NCBI GenBank assembly: GCA_946803715.1
Contig: CAMPET010000015.1
Coordinates: forward strand, 65,948 to 96,309
DNA: 30,362 nt
From: Beroe ovata
Lineage: Eukaryota; Ctenophora; Nuda; Beroida; Beroidae
Reading direction: 5' to 3'
The first letter of the stretch is position 1, and each line of letters opens with the position of its first letter. Below, in pieces: positions 1 through 11,888 of this stretch. The position numbers were made by a program, and so were the translations under genes. Under the pieces are notes generated by a model. It did no database searches, was not told where the DNA came from, and saw only the letters and a list, made by a program, of their open reading frames with translations.

Positions 1-28
1 GTGTGTGTGTGTGTGCGTGCGTGTGTGA
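1..28. repeat. (GT)n microsatellite at window edge
   Basis: The first 28 bases are a nearly pure GT run with two GC interruptions. It is cut by the window edge, so its full length is unknown. No gene is visible between it and the promoter-like region beginning around 500. Confidence 0.9.
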
Positions 29-530
29 GCAGCGGTGTGAAGGTTAAATTCATCATTAATTGAATAGTATACCCTACTACTATTGTAGATGTAAACATAC
101 ACCTCCCTAGTCAGAGACCTCCTCAAACCCAGGCAGCTTTGTTTTCACCGACTTCCCTACTTCGACTCATTCTTTGACACGCGGGGTTTCTGATCACTGA
201 TTTTGTGTGAGGAACAAGTTCATTATTCCCTGAATAATGAACTTAGTACAAGTTGAACTGCTAAAATCATTGGACCCAGGCTACTTGAAATTGAGTCTTG
301 ACGTTCTTTGTATAGACTTGATAGAGCATAGATCGGAACAATTTCATAATCGCCCATTTTCCATTTCCTGAATCAATATATTCTCAACCTCGTGAACCAC
401 TGCTTTTATTCTTGAGCTGATCCTTCATAACTCTAAGCTGAGAACGCTGGACCAACTTGGAATATGTTTGTGAGTGTGTGTACTACAATTACCTCAGTGA
501 AATAGACAGATGTTGCGTGTTACGAGAGCG

Positions 531-544
531 GTTGCCATGGTAAC
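531..544. promoter_or_regulatory. Perfect RFX X-box palindrome
   Basis: The 14-mer GTTGCCATGGTAAC is a perfect palindrome and matches the RFX X-box consensus (GTNRCC, short spacer, RGYAAC) at every position. It lies about 325 bp upstream of the first coding exon of the plus-strand gene. RFX factors commonly control ciliary genes, so a role in this gene's promoter is plausible but inferred. Confidence 0.55.
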
Positions 545-623
545 TGGTGTGGTTACTACGCGACTCTCACCGTACTATATACTACCGGCGTATGAGCTTG
601 AGTTGGAGGGAGAGAGATAGTTG

Positions 624-690
624 TACTGCTTGAGCCTCTCTCTCTCTATATAACACTGATTACATGACTCTCTCTCAAGCAGTATATATA
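624..690 (+). promoter_or_regulatory. TATA-rich promoter-like segment with inverted repeat
   Basis: An 11-bp perfect inverted repeat (TACTGCTTGAG at 624-634, CTCAAGCAGTA at 674-684) brackets CT-rich tracts. TATA-like strings lie near 646-652 and 682-690. Together with the X-box upstream this is the likely core promoter or 5' UTR region of the gene whose first coding exon opens after the splice acceptor at 854-855. The transcription start itself cannot be placed. Confidence 0.35.
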
Positions 691-878
691 GGGAGTGACT
701 AGCGCCGAGTAGGGGAGGGAGGGGGATATATTTGCTCTATATCCGTACCGAGTTGCTCTTCTCTTGTTACGATCTATATATACTACTTTTCCTGGATATA
801 TAGATCATTAATATAGAGCTACTGCATCAGCGTTGTGTTTTGTTGTTTTTGCCAGGGGTAACCTCGTTATGGAACAGC

Positions 879-3800
879 ATGGGTGACAACTCCAGGAAGA
901 GGGATGGAAGTCATGGCAACAGAACATGTTACCATGACAGCAAGCGTGACAACACAAACAGTCCTGACAAAAGAGGTGGTGTTGGTAGCAATCTAGCCAC
1001 TTCTGCTGGTCGGAAGAGTCCAAGTTCCAAACTAAAGCGAAACTCGTGGCGGAGTAAAAGTTTCAGTTGCGGTCAAAAGAGCGGCGCCAGGAAGTCTGGC
1101 AGGAGCGAGGACAATGTCATGAAGCCTGATTACACGGCGAGGAGAAAGGAGGACCGTGAGAAAATGGATAACTTGAGGAAGAGCTCCTCGTATGATGGGT
1201 CCTCTGTTGCGAGAAGTGAGGTCAGCTTGAAGAGGAGTAACTCGATGAGGGTGAAGCCGGGGGCGATGGCGAACCAGCTCGGCGGGGAGATGAGGAAAGA
1301 GACGGATGAGAGGAGTCTGATTGAGTCAGTTGTAGAGCAGGATGAGGAGGAGGAATTGAGGATCGGAGAGGAAACGAGCAGAGATGAGGAGAAGAAAATG
1401 GGTGATGGCGGTGAGGAAAGTATTGAGGATTTGAACAACGGCTTGTGTGAAGTATGGAAAGAAGGTATTGAAAATGGGAACAGATTAATCAGTGATGTTA
1501 ATGGGGAGAAGAAGGTGATTGATACAACCGGATTGATTGATGATGCGAGTTTGATGAGTGAAGTGATGAGGAGTGATGTGGAAATGATCAGTACACAGGT
1601 CATGAGCGATCATCAGAGTGGATTTGCACTATGCCGATCAGATAGTTACGTCATATACTGTCCAGGTTAGTGAACATGGGATTATAGAAGAAATCATTTT
1701 AGATCGGGTATTGTGTGATCATGGTTGCTTCTAGATTATTACAAAAATAGGGGTTACTAACAGGCGAAACTAGGTCCGGAACACTGCACAGTTATTAGTC
1801 GTCCCCGGGAAACTAATTCCATAGAGATCAACCCATCCCATACACATACACTCGGGAATGGGACAACAATAGAAACAGCACTGTCATAAGTACAGGAAGA
1901 TGATTAAATAGCCCTCATCGTGATATCATATTCATAATGAGACAGACCCATACATGTACCGTTATTCCCTCTCTCTCTTCTACTTTGTCTCACCGCGTTA
2001 GGCAGGAACCACGAATGAACTGTCATGCTCGCAATCAAACAACAATTACCACTGTTTCGGGCGACCTCAGGGTGACTAGTGACTTCCTTTGGCACTTTTT
2101 AGACGGAGCCATCCGGAAACCAGTCGCATGAAACAATTATGGTCACTCATTTCAAGCTCATTCATCCATCCACAAACTAGCACCAGTTAACAACCCATAA
2201 TATGACACCCTCTTTCAGAACACGATGACACCCGCAACAGTATGACGTCACCACTTCTACTTGACACCGATGAAGGGGGTGCCGAGTTCGGGGAAAAGCC
2301 GGGAACTCTGAACGTCCTCACCCAAACCGAACAGGTAACCATTTCCCTGGTCTGGCTGTCTTTTTCCGGGGAATGGCTGGTTATTCCATTTATGGGATAA
2401 TCTTCCTCAAAGCGAGTTTGTTTGGGAATATGCACATAAAGATGGCCGTATTATGTTTGTCATCAAACAGATTGACGACGATCGGTTTTGTCTTTGTGTT
2501 TATTGATCGATATCGGTGTTGTCACCATTTCGTGATCTCAGAACCCTTACTGGTGTAGACCACCCGATATCACACACAAATCATCCTTTTCGATTCTTAT
2601 GATTTTTAACCAGACCCCACCCTGCCTTGGTCAAATGCCAGATCTAATGAAATTGAGTATGAGCAATTAGAGCCGTATTCAATCCAGACAGCCACATTGT
2701 ATCCTACAACATGCAACATCATGAACCACTATATACCATGCAATCAAAACCATCCCGGGTCTATTGTTCATTGTTCCTGTCAGGAAGTACGCATGACCGA
2801 GCATCATGCTACATGTAATTAGGTTCTTTTGTTTTGATTTCGCTATAATTAGCTTAGTTGACAAAGAGATTGACGAATCAAAACGTAATTAACTGGTTCA
2901 TTATCACTCAATCAACACAAGAGCTGCCGTTTGAACACACGATCACACTCCCATGACAACTTGACAAGATGTGATGAGGAAGTTGATTGATCGGAAATCG
3001 GTTAGGTGGCAGTCTCCAATAACAGATTGAATTAGAAACGGGAAAAACAAAACTTCTTGTGTTTCTCATCCCTTCACCTCGAAATCCTATTTAAGAGGCT
3101 TTCATTCGGACCTGAATCATCAAACAACGTTTTCAACCTTGTTTCCATCTATTAGTTCTTGTTTGCATAATGGTTGTTGAGTCTCAAACTCTAAAGTCTG
3201 CCGTGGCCACCGTCAAACCCAAGACATCTAAAAGAGTTTCTCGTGGCTTTTCCAAACTCAAATACATCACTCCATTCCTCAAATCGAGTAAATGCGCTCA
3301 GGTGTGTATTATGTACTACACATGAAACCGATATCCGAAGCCCTGGGACTATCTAAGTCACCCGCTAAAGTCACCCGCTAAAGCAACCCTCCTATGTGCA
3401 GGTACCGGCGGGTCTGAGCGCAGAAACCAGCCTGGAGCTCCTCAAGAAGCTTTCCATGCCCGCTCTCAAGCGCGAACTAGAGCGGAAGAAAGTCCGCTTC
3501 AGTAAGAACGACGGGAAGGATGTTCTGCAGGCTAAACTCGAGACTGTACTGAAGTTGGAAACTTGCCCGCCAACCTGCCCCCTCACTAAGGGTAAGATGA
3601 TATTCATTTCATTGGATAAGGAGCGTATTTTGATTGTGCGGGGGATGAGCCTGAGAGTGTAAAACGGTGTTAAACTCCCTCGCTCTAACCACCCTCCGCC
3701 GTGTCTCAGGGAAGATTGTGATACACTCTGAACCGGCTGAGTTGAAGAAACGTGCACAACAGATAGCCACAATGGCGCATAACACAGACACGCCACAAGT

Positions 3801-4506
3801 TTTGGGTGAAGCTAGCAAACAGTTGTCACAAGTCACACAAGAGGTGAGAGATATACTGGACTGAGGGGTCTTAGTAAGAATCGAAAACAAAGTTCTCAGT
3901 ACATGACTGGTTAACTGATTCTTGTTGGACCCCTGTTTTAAACCCTCTTCCCATTTCCCAGGTAAGGGTAATCAGGCAGTTGCTTGAGGCCCACGTGACC
4001 CACCTGCGAGCGGTGTCAGATCACTCTACGACGGAGTGTGGGTGTGACATGATGCTGGAGAATATCTGTCACTCCCTCTCACACTACCATGTCCGGAAAC
4101 TGGAGTCCCAGCTGCAGGTGAGAAATACGGGAAATGTTTCTCGATGGATATCATCTGTCTCACAGAGTGACACTGGGTTTCTCAATATACTGGGTTTATT
4201 CAACATCCTCCACTCTTACAGGAGACTCTGAGCGAGATCAACATGCTGCAACTAGAGAAGCATTCCCTACTCCGAGCAGTATCGAGACTGTGCAACAAGA
4301 GGGGCACCAGCCCCACCCCCACACCCCGCTCCTTCTCTGCCACTCTCTCCCGCTCCTCGCCTCACACCGGCAACTCTCCCTGTCAGATTGGGGGTGTGAG
4401 GTCACAATCTTGTCAGCAGACTTGCACACCGTGTGTACATGGTGACTGCAGGATCGAGTATCTGACAAGTCTAATGACGAGCGTTCTACAGCATCATCAC
4501 ACTTAG
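879..4506 (+). CDS. Unrecognised SAP-like-motif protein, long isoform
   Basis: I do not recognise this gene. The exon chain is 879-1665, 2219-2334, 3402-3591, 3710-3843, 3962-4117 and 4222-4506. All junctions are GT-AG and phases match (1,0,1,0,0), giving 555 residues. The first exon follows a strong pyrimidine-rich acceptor (854-855). I chose the ATG at 879 because it is the first in-frame ATG after that acceptor, but an upstream coding exon is possible. Residues 1-260 are hydrophilic and low in order: basic and Ser-rich first (KSPSSKLKRNSWRSKS), then strongly acidic (Glu/Asp with EEE runs). The 3402-3591 exon carries a SAP-like helix-extended-helix motif (LSMPALKRELERKK), a fold used for nucleic-acid binding. 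The C-terminus is helical, then Ser/Thr/Pro-rich, then Cys-rich. Signal peptide and membrane segments are absent. It converges on COPS2. The exon model is fairly secure; the function is unknown. Confidence 0.6.
3088..3095 (+). promoter_or_regulatory. TATA-like box of internal promoter
   Basis: TATTTAAG lies about 80 bp upstream of the ATG at 3170, with a plausible initiator (AATCATC, near 3115-3121) about 30 bp downstream. It would drive the short isoform starting in the exon at 3170-3301. Assignment rests on spacing only. Confidence 0.4.
3170..4506 (+). CDS. Short isoform of the SAP-like-motif gene
   Basis: An alternative first coding exon at 3170-3301 (44 codons, basic, starting MVVESQTLKS) ends in phase 0 at CAG|GTGTGT. 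It splices in frame to the common exons 3402-3591, 3710-3843, 3962-4117 and 4222-4506, giving 298 residues. The exon cannot be entered from 2334, because the only nearby acceptor (about 3155) leads straight to a stop. It therefore must be a first exon with its own promoter. The SAP-like motif falls at about residues 61-94. The short form swaps the Ser-rich/acidic N-terminus of the long form for a short basic one. An alternative reading is that 3170-4506 is a separate gene and the exons at 879-2334 belong to another transcript; shared phase and orientation favour one gene. Confidence 0.6.
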
Positions 4507-6117
<1,611 letters not shown>

Positions 6118-6649
6118 TGTCCCTACTTGGGATAGGATAGATTACGATCGGTACAAATTATCGGAATAACTTCACGGAAACTTTCTAAATTTCTAAATTG
6201 CTCGAGTTTCGGGTAGAAATTTTGATTTAATCACTAGTAATAGCGCATGTGGTACAAATAATTTCCTTATTACAAAGTAATCTCACTTCAAACACGGATT
6301 ACTCATAATCTAAGGGATCACGGTGAGATCTGAGGGTCAATCAAAACTCGGTGAGTCTAACTCCAAACATGGGAATGCAAAGTCTCCTCCTAATTCCAGA
6401 GCTCAGTGGTCAACAATCCGCTAATGTGATCATTATCATACAGAGTGGAATGGGGGGAAGGGACTTTGCGTCTGGAAATTGAAATGAAGGCCACGGGAAA
6501 GTCCAAGACAATTATAAGTCTATTCTTCATGTTGTCGACATTGGATTACTTGCTTCCAAAAACTTATCTAAATATCAACCACTAGTAACAAAATGAGTCC
6601 TTATCACATGAAAATAAATTAGCTTCTAACACGACTGGTAAAGCACAGT
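6118..6649. other. Intergenic region between NDUFS7 and COPS2
   Basis: About 530 bp holding the 3' flank of NDUFS7 and the 5' flank of COPS2, both minus strand. A pyrimidine-rich stretch ending in AG lies six bases upstream of the COPS2 ATG. I see no ORF, RNA gene or repeat here. Confidence 0.5.
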
Positions 6650-7799
6650 CTATGTTCGGCGGTAGTAAGCCACGGTCCGCCTCTCCGATTGAACCTTCTT
6701 CTGTAACTGCAGGAAACCGTAAAGGAGGGCCTCAGCGGTGGGCGGGCATCCCGGCACATAGATATCCACGGGAACAATCCTGCGGGCGGGTTTGCGGGTT
6801 GTGAAAATGTCGCAGGAGTCGCAATTATTGCGATCAATTACAGAACATGGTGTGAGAGGGGTAAACACGAGCTTCAATAACCCAGTGAAGAATGACAAAG
6901 GATCAGTTGACAATTATTGAGACGTCACACATGTACCTGTCACATCCCCTGACAACACTGTACGAGTAGTGGTAGTAACCGCCACCGTTTGCACACGAGC
7001 CCATGGATATGACCCACTTGGGAGCCGGCATCTGATCGTACACACGGCGCAGTGCGGGCGCCATCTTGTTCGTGAGCGTTCCTGGTAAAGTGAGATTGCC
7101 GCTAGTTTCAGAGAGATGTAGAAAATTATGTATGGCGTATGCCTATTTTAATCTATCGAGTTGTAGCTATGCTTGACTAATCCAGATTGAGCCTATCAAG
7201 TTATAACATTGTTGCGATGTGAGAAGCGAGTTGTATGACGTCACCTGCAACTATCATGACATCAGCTTGTCTCGGGCTAGCTCGGAACACAATACCGAAC
7301 TTGTCGAAATCGTATCTCGAGGCAGCAGAGTGCATCATTTCGACAGCGCAGCACGCAAGACCGAACGTAAGCGGCCAGAGGGAGGACTTCCTGCCCCAGT
7401 TGAAGAGATGATCAATGCTGGTGACTGCAAACTCTCCGGAGTTGTCCACAAACGCTGGACGAGGAGATTCAGTAAATCAATGAAGTGGACTCAAATCAAT
7501 ATCCTAGTCGTCTCTAACACGGTACCTACTGTATAATATACCTAATTAATGCGAAATTAGATTTACATAAGGCGCAAATTAGGCATAAATTATGCGCAAA
7601 ACTCACCCGGAAGCCGTGATTTCATCTCCCCTGGGTTATCGAGATCGTAGTTCCCGATAGCTGACCGAGTTGGCGTGGAGCCAGCATTTGGATCGACACT
7701 GGAGGGCACAGCGTTACTCAGAGCAGCACTTGGTGAGGTGATGGAGGAGCTGAGGGACCACAATGAGGGTGGGAGTACTTTCCTCAGAATTACAGACAT
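6650..7799 (-). CDS. NDUFS7: NADH dehydrogenase iron-sulfur protein 7 (complex I PSST subunit)
   Basis: This subunit carries iron-sulfur cluster N2, the last carrier before ubiquinone in mitochondrial complex I. Exons are 7799-7607, 7454-7245, 7081-6937 and 6779-6650, GT-AG with phases 1,1,2, giving 225 residues (human form 213). The start gives an N-terminus rich in Ser, Arg and hydrophobic residues ([14 protein letters not shown]), consistent with a mitochondrial presequence. The core contains [54 protein letters not shown] and [20 protein letters not shown]. The four cluster-N2 cysteines are visible: the adjacent pair in ACCAVE, the one in GSCANG and the one in PGCPPT. Nothing is missing. 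It lies 512 bp downstream of NSF on the same strand. Confidence 0.96.
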
Positions 7800-8310
7800 A
7801 TTTGTGTAGGTTTAGATCATTACATGTGCTGAATGGAGGATAATCTCGTTATTGTACTTAACTGATTATGTAAACTGAGTTTATTCCATAATCCATAGTT
7901 GTAGTTCAACAAACATGAAGGTGCCCTCATCAGAGATAACAAGGTACGATTCAAAAACTTGGTAGTCTTAATCAATTTAATCGAAATTTTAACATTCAGA
8001 CAATCATAAAACAAAGATTCAACAAGATGTATTATATCCATAGGTCATATCATAACCAAGAACTTCTATCAACATAGCAACATGATCTAGAAGAGCAACA
8101 TTTTATTTTGAATTTTCGGACCACTGTAAGATCTACCGGACAAATTCGTTGAATAAATGCAGCAACATTCGGGTTAACAATTAACATAACAAAGATTGCT
8201 TATATTAGGCTGCAATTAGAACCAGCTAGTGGCAGCAACAAAGCTTTCCTTCCCCATACACCAGACGCCCAAACAACTATCTTACCGGACTAATTAACAA
8301 TATATTCACA
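7800..8310. other. Intergenic region between NSF and NDUFS7
   Basis: About 510 bp of AT-rich sequence containing the 3' flank of NSF and the 5' flank of NDUFS7. The minus-strand open frame inside it has no recognisable composition or homology and is probably chance. No repeat or RNA gene was seen. Confidence 0.5.
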
Positions 8311-11300
8311 TCAAATGATACCTCCTGCTCTATTGAGCAGATGAATAAACGTTGCTTTCCTCATGTCCCAACTACCAGCTTGTTTGGATGTCATACAAAT
8401 ATCAATCAACTTCTTAATCCCAACTTTGACATGGACATCCTTCAACTGCTCACTCAACTCCTTTACCTCATCCCTGGAGAAGACCTCTAGCGTGTCGACA
8501 ATGTCTATCAACCCAGGTACAGTTTGGACCAGAGGCACGGACATGGTGTGTGTGAATTGCTGGTAGAGACCCAATTCCTTTAGGAGGCTCGGGTTGGACG
8601 AGGTGGCTATAATCATCAACTTCTTCCCCCGTGGCGGCATCTCCTTGATGAGCGTCATGATCGTCTGCACCATGGACATGTTGAACCTCATTCCGATAGG
8701 GACATACTCTATCAGCGACTCAATGTCATCCAGGATTACACAGCTCACCTCGGACTTGTACGCATTGGTGAACGTCTTGTAGATGGCCCGTATTTTCGCC
8801 ATATCGGCTAATTCCACCAGTTTCCCAGGCGTTATGATCTTAGCGAAGGGGAAGTCTGATTCGAGAGCTATCTTGATTGCGAGTGCTGTCTTTCCGGTGA
8901 ATGTGTCTCCCTCTAGGAGAAGGGAAACAAGGGCAGTTCTGTCGCTGTTTGCAGCTTGCTTTGAGTAGAGTCCACCCTCTTGTAGAATCTTCGAAATATC
9001 TGAGTATGCGGTTATAAGTGAAATATCTGAGTATGCGGTCATAAGTGAAATATCTAGTGGGTACAGAATGTAATGGGGTCGTTAGTGAGAGATTATAGAC
9101 AGTTTATAGAAACTTGTTTGAAACCTGTCTCAAACAGTTCTCTGACCTGGGCTCCAAGGTATGATTCCGTAGAGGAGGTAGTCGTTTAGATCCTCTATAT
9201 TCGCTCCAAATGCAGGCTGGACATCATGTTCCAGCGCATGCATGAAGTGAGCTCTGTTCACTCTCAGCTGCTTGTACACATCCGGATTTATGTCTACCTG
9301 AATGTGGAATGTGGATTCATTAGTTGTGTCGATCCATGGCTCCTGTCGATTCATTTGATGAAATGTAACTGAAACAGAGATTTCCTATCATCATACTGCT
9401 CTAAACTAACCTTGCTGGTTGCAGTAACGTAAGCATTGAGACTCGTGCTTTGAGCAGCCCTTACCAATCCCTCTATCTCAGCTCCACTGAAGTTCTTAGT
9501 GAGTGTTGCAAGCTCAGCAATATCCACATCGGATTCTAATCTACCACTCTTTCTCATTGTAGCTGAGGGGGGGTGTGACTGATTCGATCATTCACTGCAC
9601 TGACTATAAACATGTTTTATAAACATGTAAACTTAAGAGCAACGGGGAGGGACGTGACTCGATTCTGGTAGCTGAGGCGGCGATTTGACTATTGAGATCC
9701 ATCACCCTATGATAATAGGCTATAGTAGCAACTAGTAATAGATAGTGACTTGATCACTACATGATCTACAATTACTATTACAGCATACCAGTGTGAATAT
9801 TAAGGATCTCCACTCTGCCAGCCTCATTGGGTAGAGATATTTCCATGTGTATTTCCAATCTACCTGGCCTCAGCAATGCGTCATCTATCATGTCCTTCCT
9901 TCAAAGGTGATGGACATGAGCAACTAATTCTCCATGGAATTGACGAATTTCATGCTCTGTGAATTTCTCACCATCGAAGCATCATGCTGCAAATTAATAC
10001 CTGTTTGTCATCCCGATGATAAGAATGTTGTTCAACTGCTCCACCCCGTCTATCTTGCTGAGAAGCTGGTTGACCACAGTATCATGGACACCAGTTCCCG
10101 TGTTAGTGGAGCCCCGCTGCTTGCAGATGGCATCCAACTCGTCCATGATTATCATGTGGAGACCACTATTCGGCCCCATCTGCTTCTCCTCCGCCTCCGC
10201 CTCAGCAAAGAGTGCCCTCACATTCGCTTCACTCTCTCCCACCATCTTACTCAGAATCTCGGGGCCCTGGAGGTTAAATTCATTATCATTTAGGCTCTCA
10301 AACACCGATTGCTGGGCTGTTATCGAAGAAACGTTGCAAATTCAATAGACCCACCTGGACGATTTTAGGTTTCCTGGTATTGAGCATCTTGCCTATTTGT
10401 CTAGCCATCAAAGTTTTACCAGTACCGGGAGGCCCGTATAGTAAAATGCCTGGATAATTTTGATCATCAAAACCAAGCTAACCGTCCAACAAAACCAATC
10501 TTTCATGATGAGAATTATCTTACCTTTTGCATGCTTGATCCCCAGGTCTTCAATGATATTCGCAGGAAAGAGTCTGGAGGCAAACGCTCGTCTGAATATG
10601 TCACTGAACTCCTTGTTGAGACCTCCGATTCCCATTTGCTCAAAGTCCCAGTTTGGGTTGATGACATTAGGACTCGAGTTCATGCCTACAGCACCTCCTT
10701 TTAGGAGTACTCCTGACGATTTGCAGGGCTCGAATCGAACCTAAAATAGGGGAGATGATTAACTTTCACGCGCCAAAGATATAAGGATCTAAATCCTTAA
10801 ATTAATGATAATCAGTTTCATTACTAAGAAGTGCTTAGTCAAGAACTTTCTGCTCACTCTCCAATTTCTCCAATATACTCACCTCAGTGTTTGCAAAGAG
10901 CACTCCAACCCTTGCATTTTCATCCACTTTACTCATATCCATTGGGCCCTCAGTAGTACTGATCTTGGCCACAGTAAGAACCAGAGTAGGTGTGTTGGGT
11001 AGAGTAAACACCATCTATGAAAGTGATTGTTATCAATTCTGTAGCTAAACCATTCATCTAGTAACGGACAAACGATGCATTGTGCGCTTTACCCTCTGAT
11101 TGATTTGTACAGGCTGCTCCACATGTTGCATCACAAATTGCTGAGACATTACATCTGTATCAAGAGGGCCTTTGGAAGCTTTCGCCTTTTGGAGGAATTC
11201 AACTGAAAAGACGACTAGGCATGCCAGTTTTTTGGCTGATCTGTTCTCAACTCCCACATATACCTGGAAATAGAAATCAACATTGGAACACTGATTCAGT

Positions 11301-11679
11301 GGTATCATGGAAACAGTAACAAGCGATCATAGTTTTCCTATTCCCACGAGACCGACCTGCTCATCTAGAGGAACCTCCAGCCATTGCCGGTCTACCAGTG
11401 TCAGCCCCACATGGTCAAGGGGGATCTTGCTGCTGAACACGACAGAGTGAATGGAAACAGAGCCATTGGCCTTTGTAACACTGATTATCGCCTTATCTGG
11501 TATACCTGAAGGGTGAAGACAATCATGAGTTAGCTTCAAATTACCAGATTTTATCGATTCTCACAGTCGAATCAATGGAAGTGAATATACCAACCTTGTT
11601 TGTCATTGATGATTATCCGATTTTGTACTGCAAGAGATGAATCAGGACACTTCGCAACTTTGAATGCCTTCTTATTCAT
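8311..11679 (-). CDS. NSF: N-ethylmaleimide-sensitive factor, AAA ATPase
   Basis: NSF is the hexameric ATPase that, with SNAP adaptors, takes apart SNARE complexes after membrane fusion. Eleven minus-strand exons: 11679-11595, 11505-11357, 11263-11093, 11014-10883, 10740-10524, 10449-10355, 10266-10001, 9898-9789, 9562-9411, 9297-9147 and 8999-8311. Every junction is GT-AG and phases agree throughout, giving 738 residues (human 744). The first four exons and part of the fifth encode the divergent N domain. D1 has Walker A GPPGTGKT, Walker [15 protein letters not shown] and the second region of homology [21 protein letters not shown]2 has Walker A GDTFTGKT, which lacks the usual prolines but keeps GKT, and Walker [17 protein letters not shown]. 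The D2 acceptor is duplicated (see findings). The start [12 protein letters not shown] is the first ATG and lines up with the family N-terminus. INTS1 ends 210 bp upstream. Confidence 0.96.
8993..9056 (-). repeat. 27-bp tandem repeat duplicating a splice acceptor
   Basis: Two 27-bp units (8993-9019 and 9020-9046, one base different) plus a partial third cover the 3' splice site of the last NSF exon. Each full unit contains the acceptor ACTCAG. Because 27 is divisible by three and the extra unit has no stop, use of the upstream acceptor (exon start 9026 instead of 8999) would insert nine residues (DISLITAYS) between D1 and D2. Confidence 0.8.
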
Positions 11680-11888
11680 AGATCTATATTATGATTTAAG
11701 TGCTTAAATTTAGGAACTCAACACTAATAGATTCGAGCATTGGCAACCAGCTTTGAGTAAATTAGAAGAAGAAACATTGGAAATGCATTACTGATTTTCT
11801 GGGTATCGAGAAATATGAAGAAATCAATAATCACAAGTTAAACAATTTAACACTACAGTATAGTTAGGCAGATTCATGAAGTCACAGC

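Noticed and set aside
1130-1603. Minus-strand Ser/Leu-rich 157-codon frame
   Set aside because: Shadow of the acidic and Ser-rich coding exon on the plus strand, which has supporting splice sites and phase.
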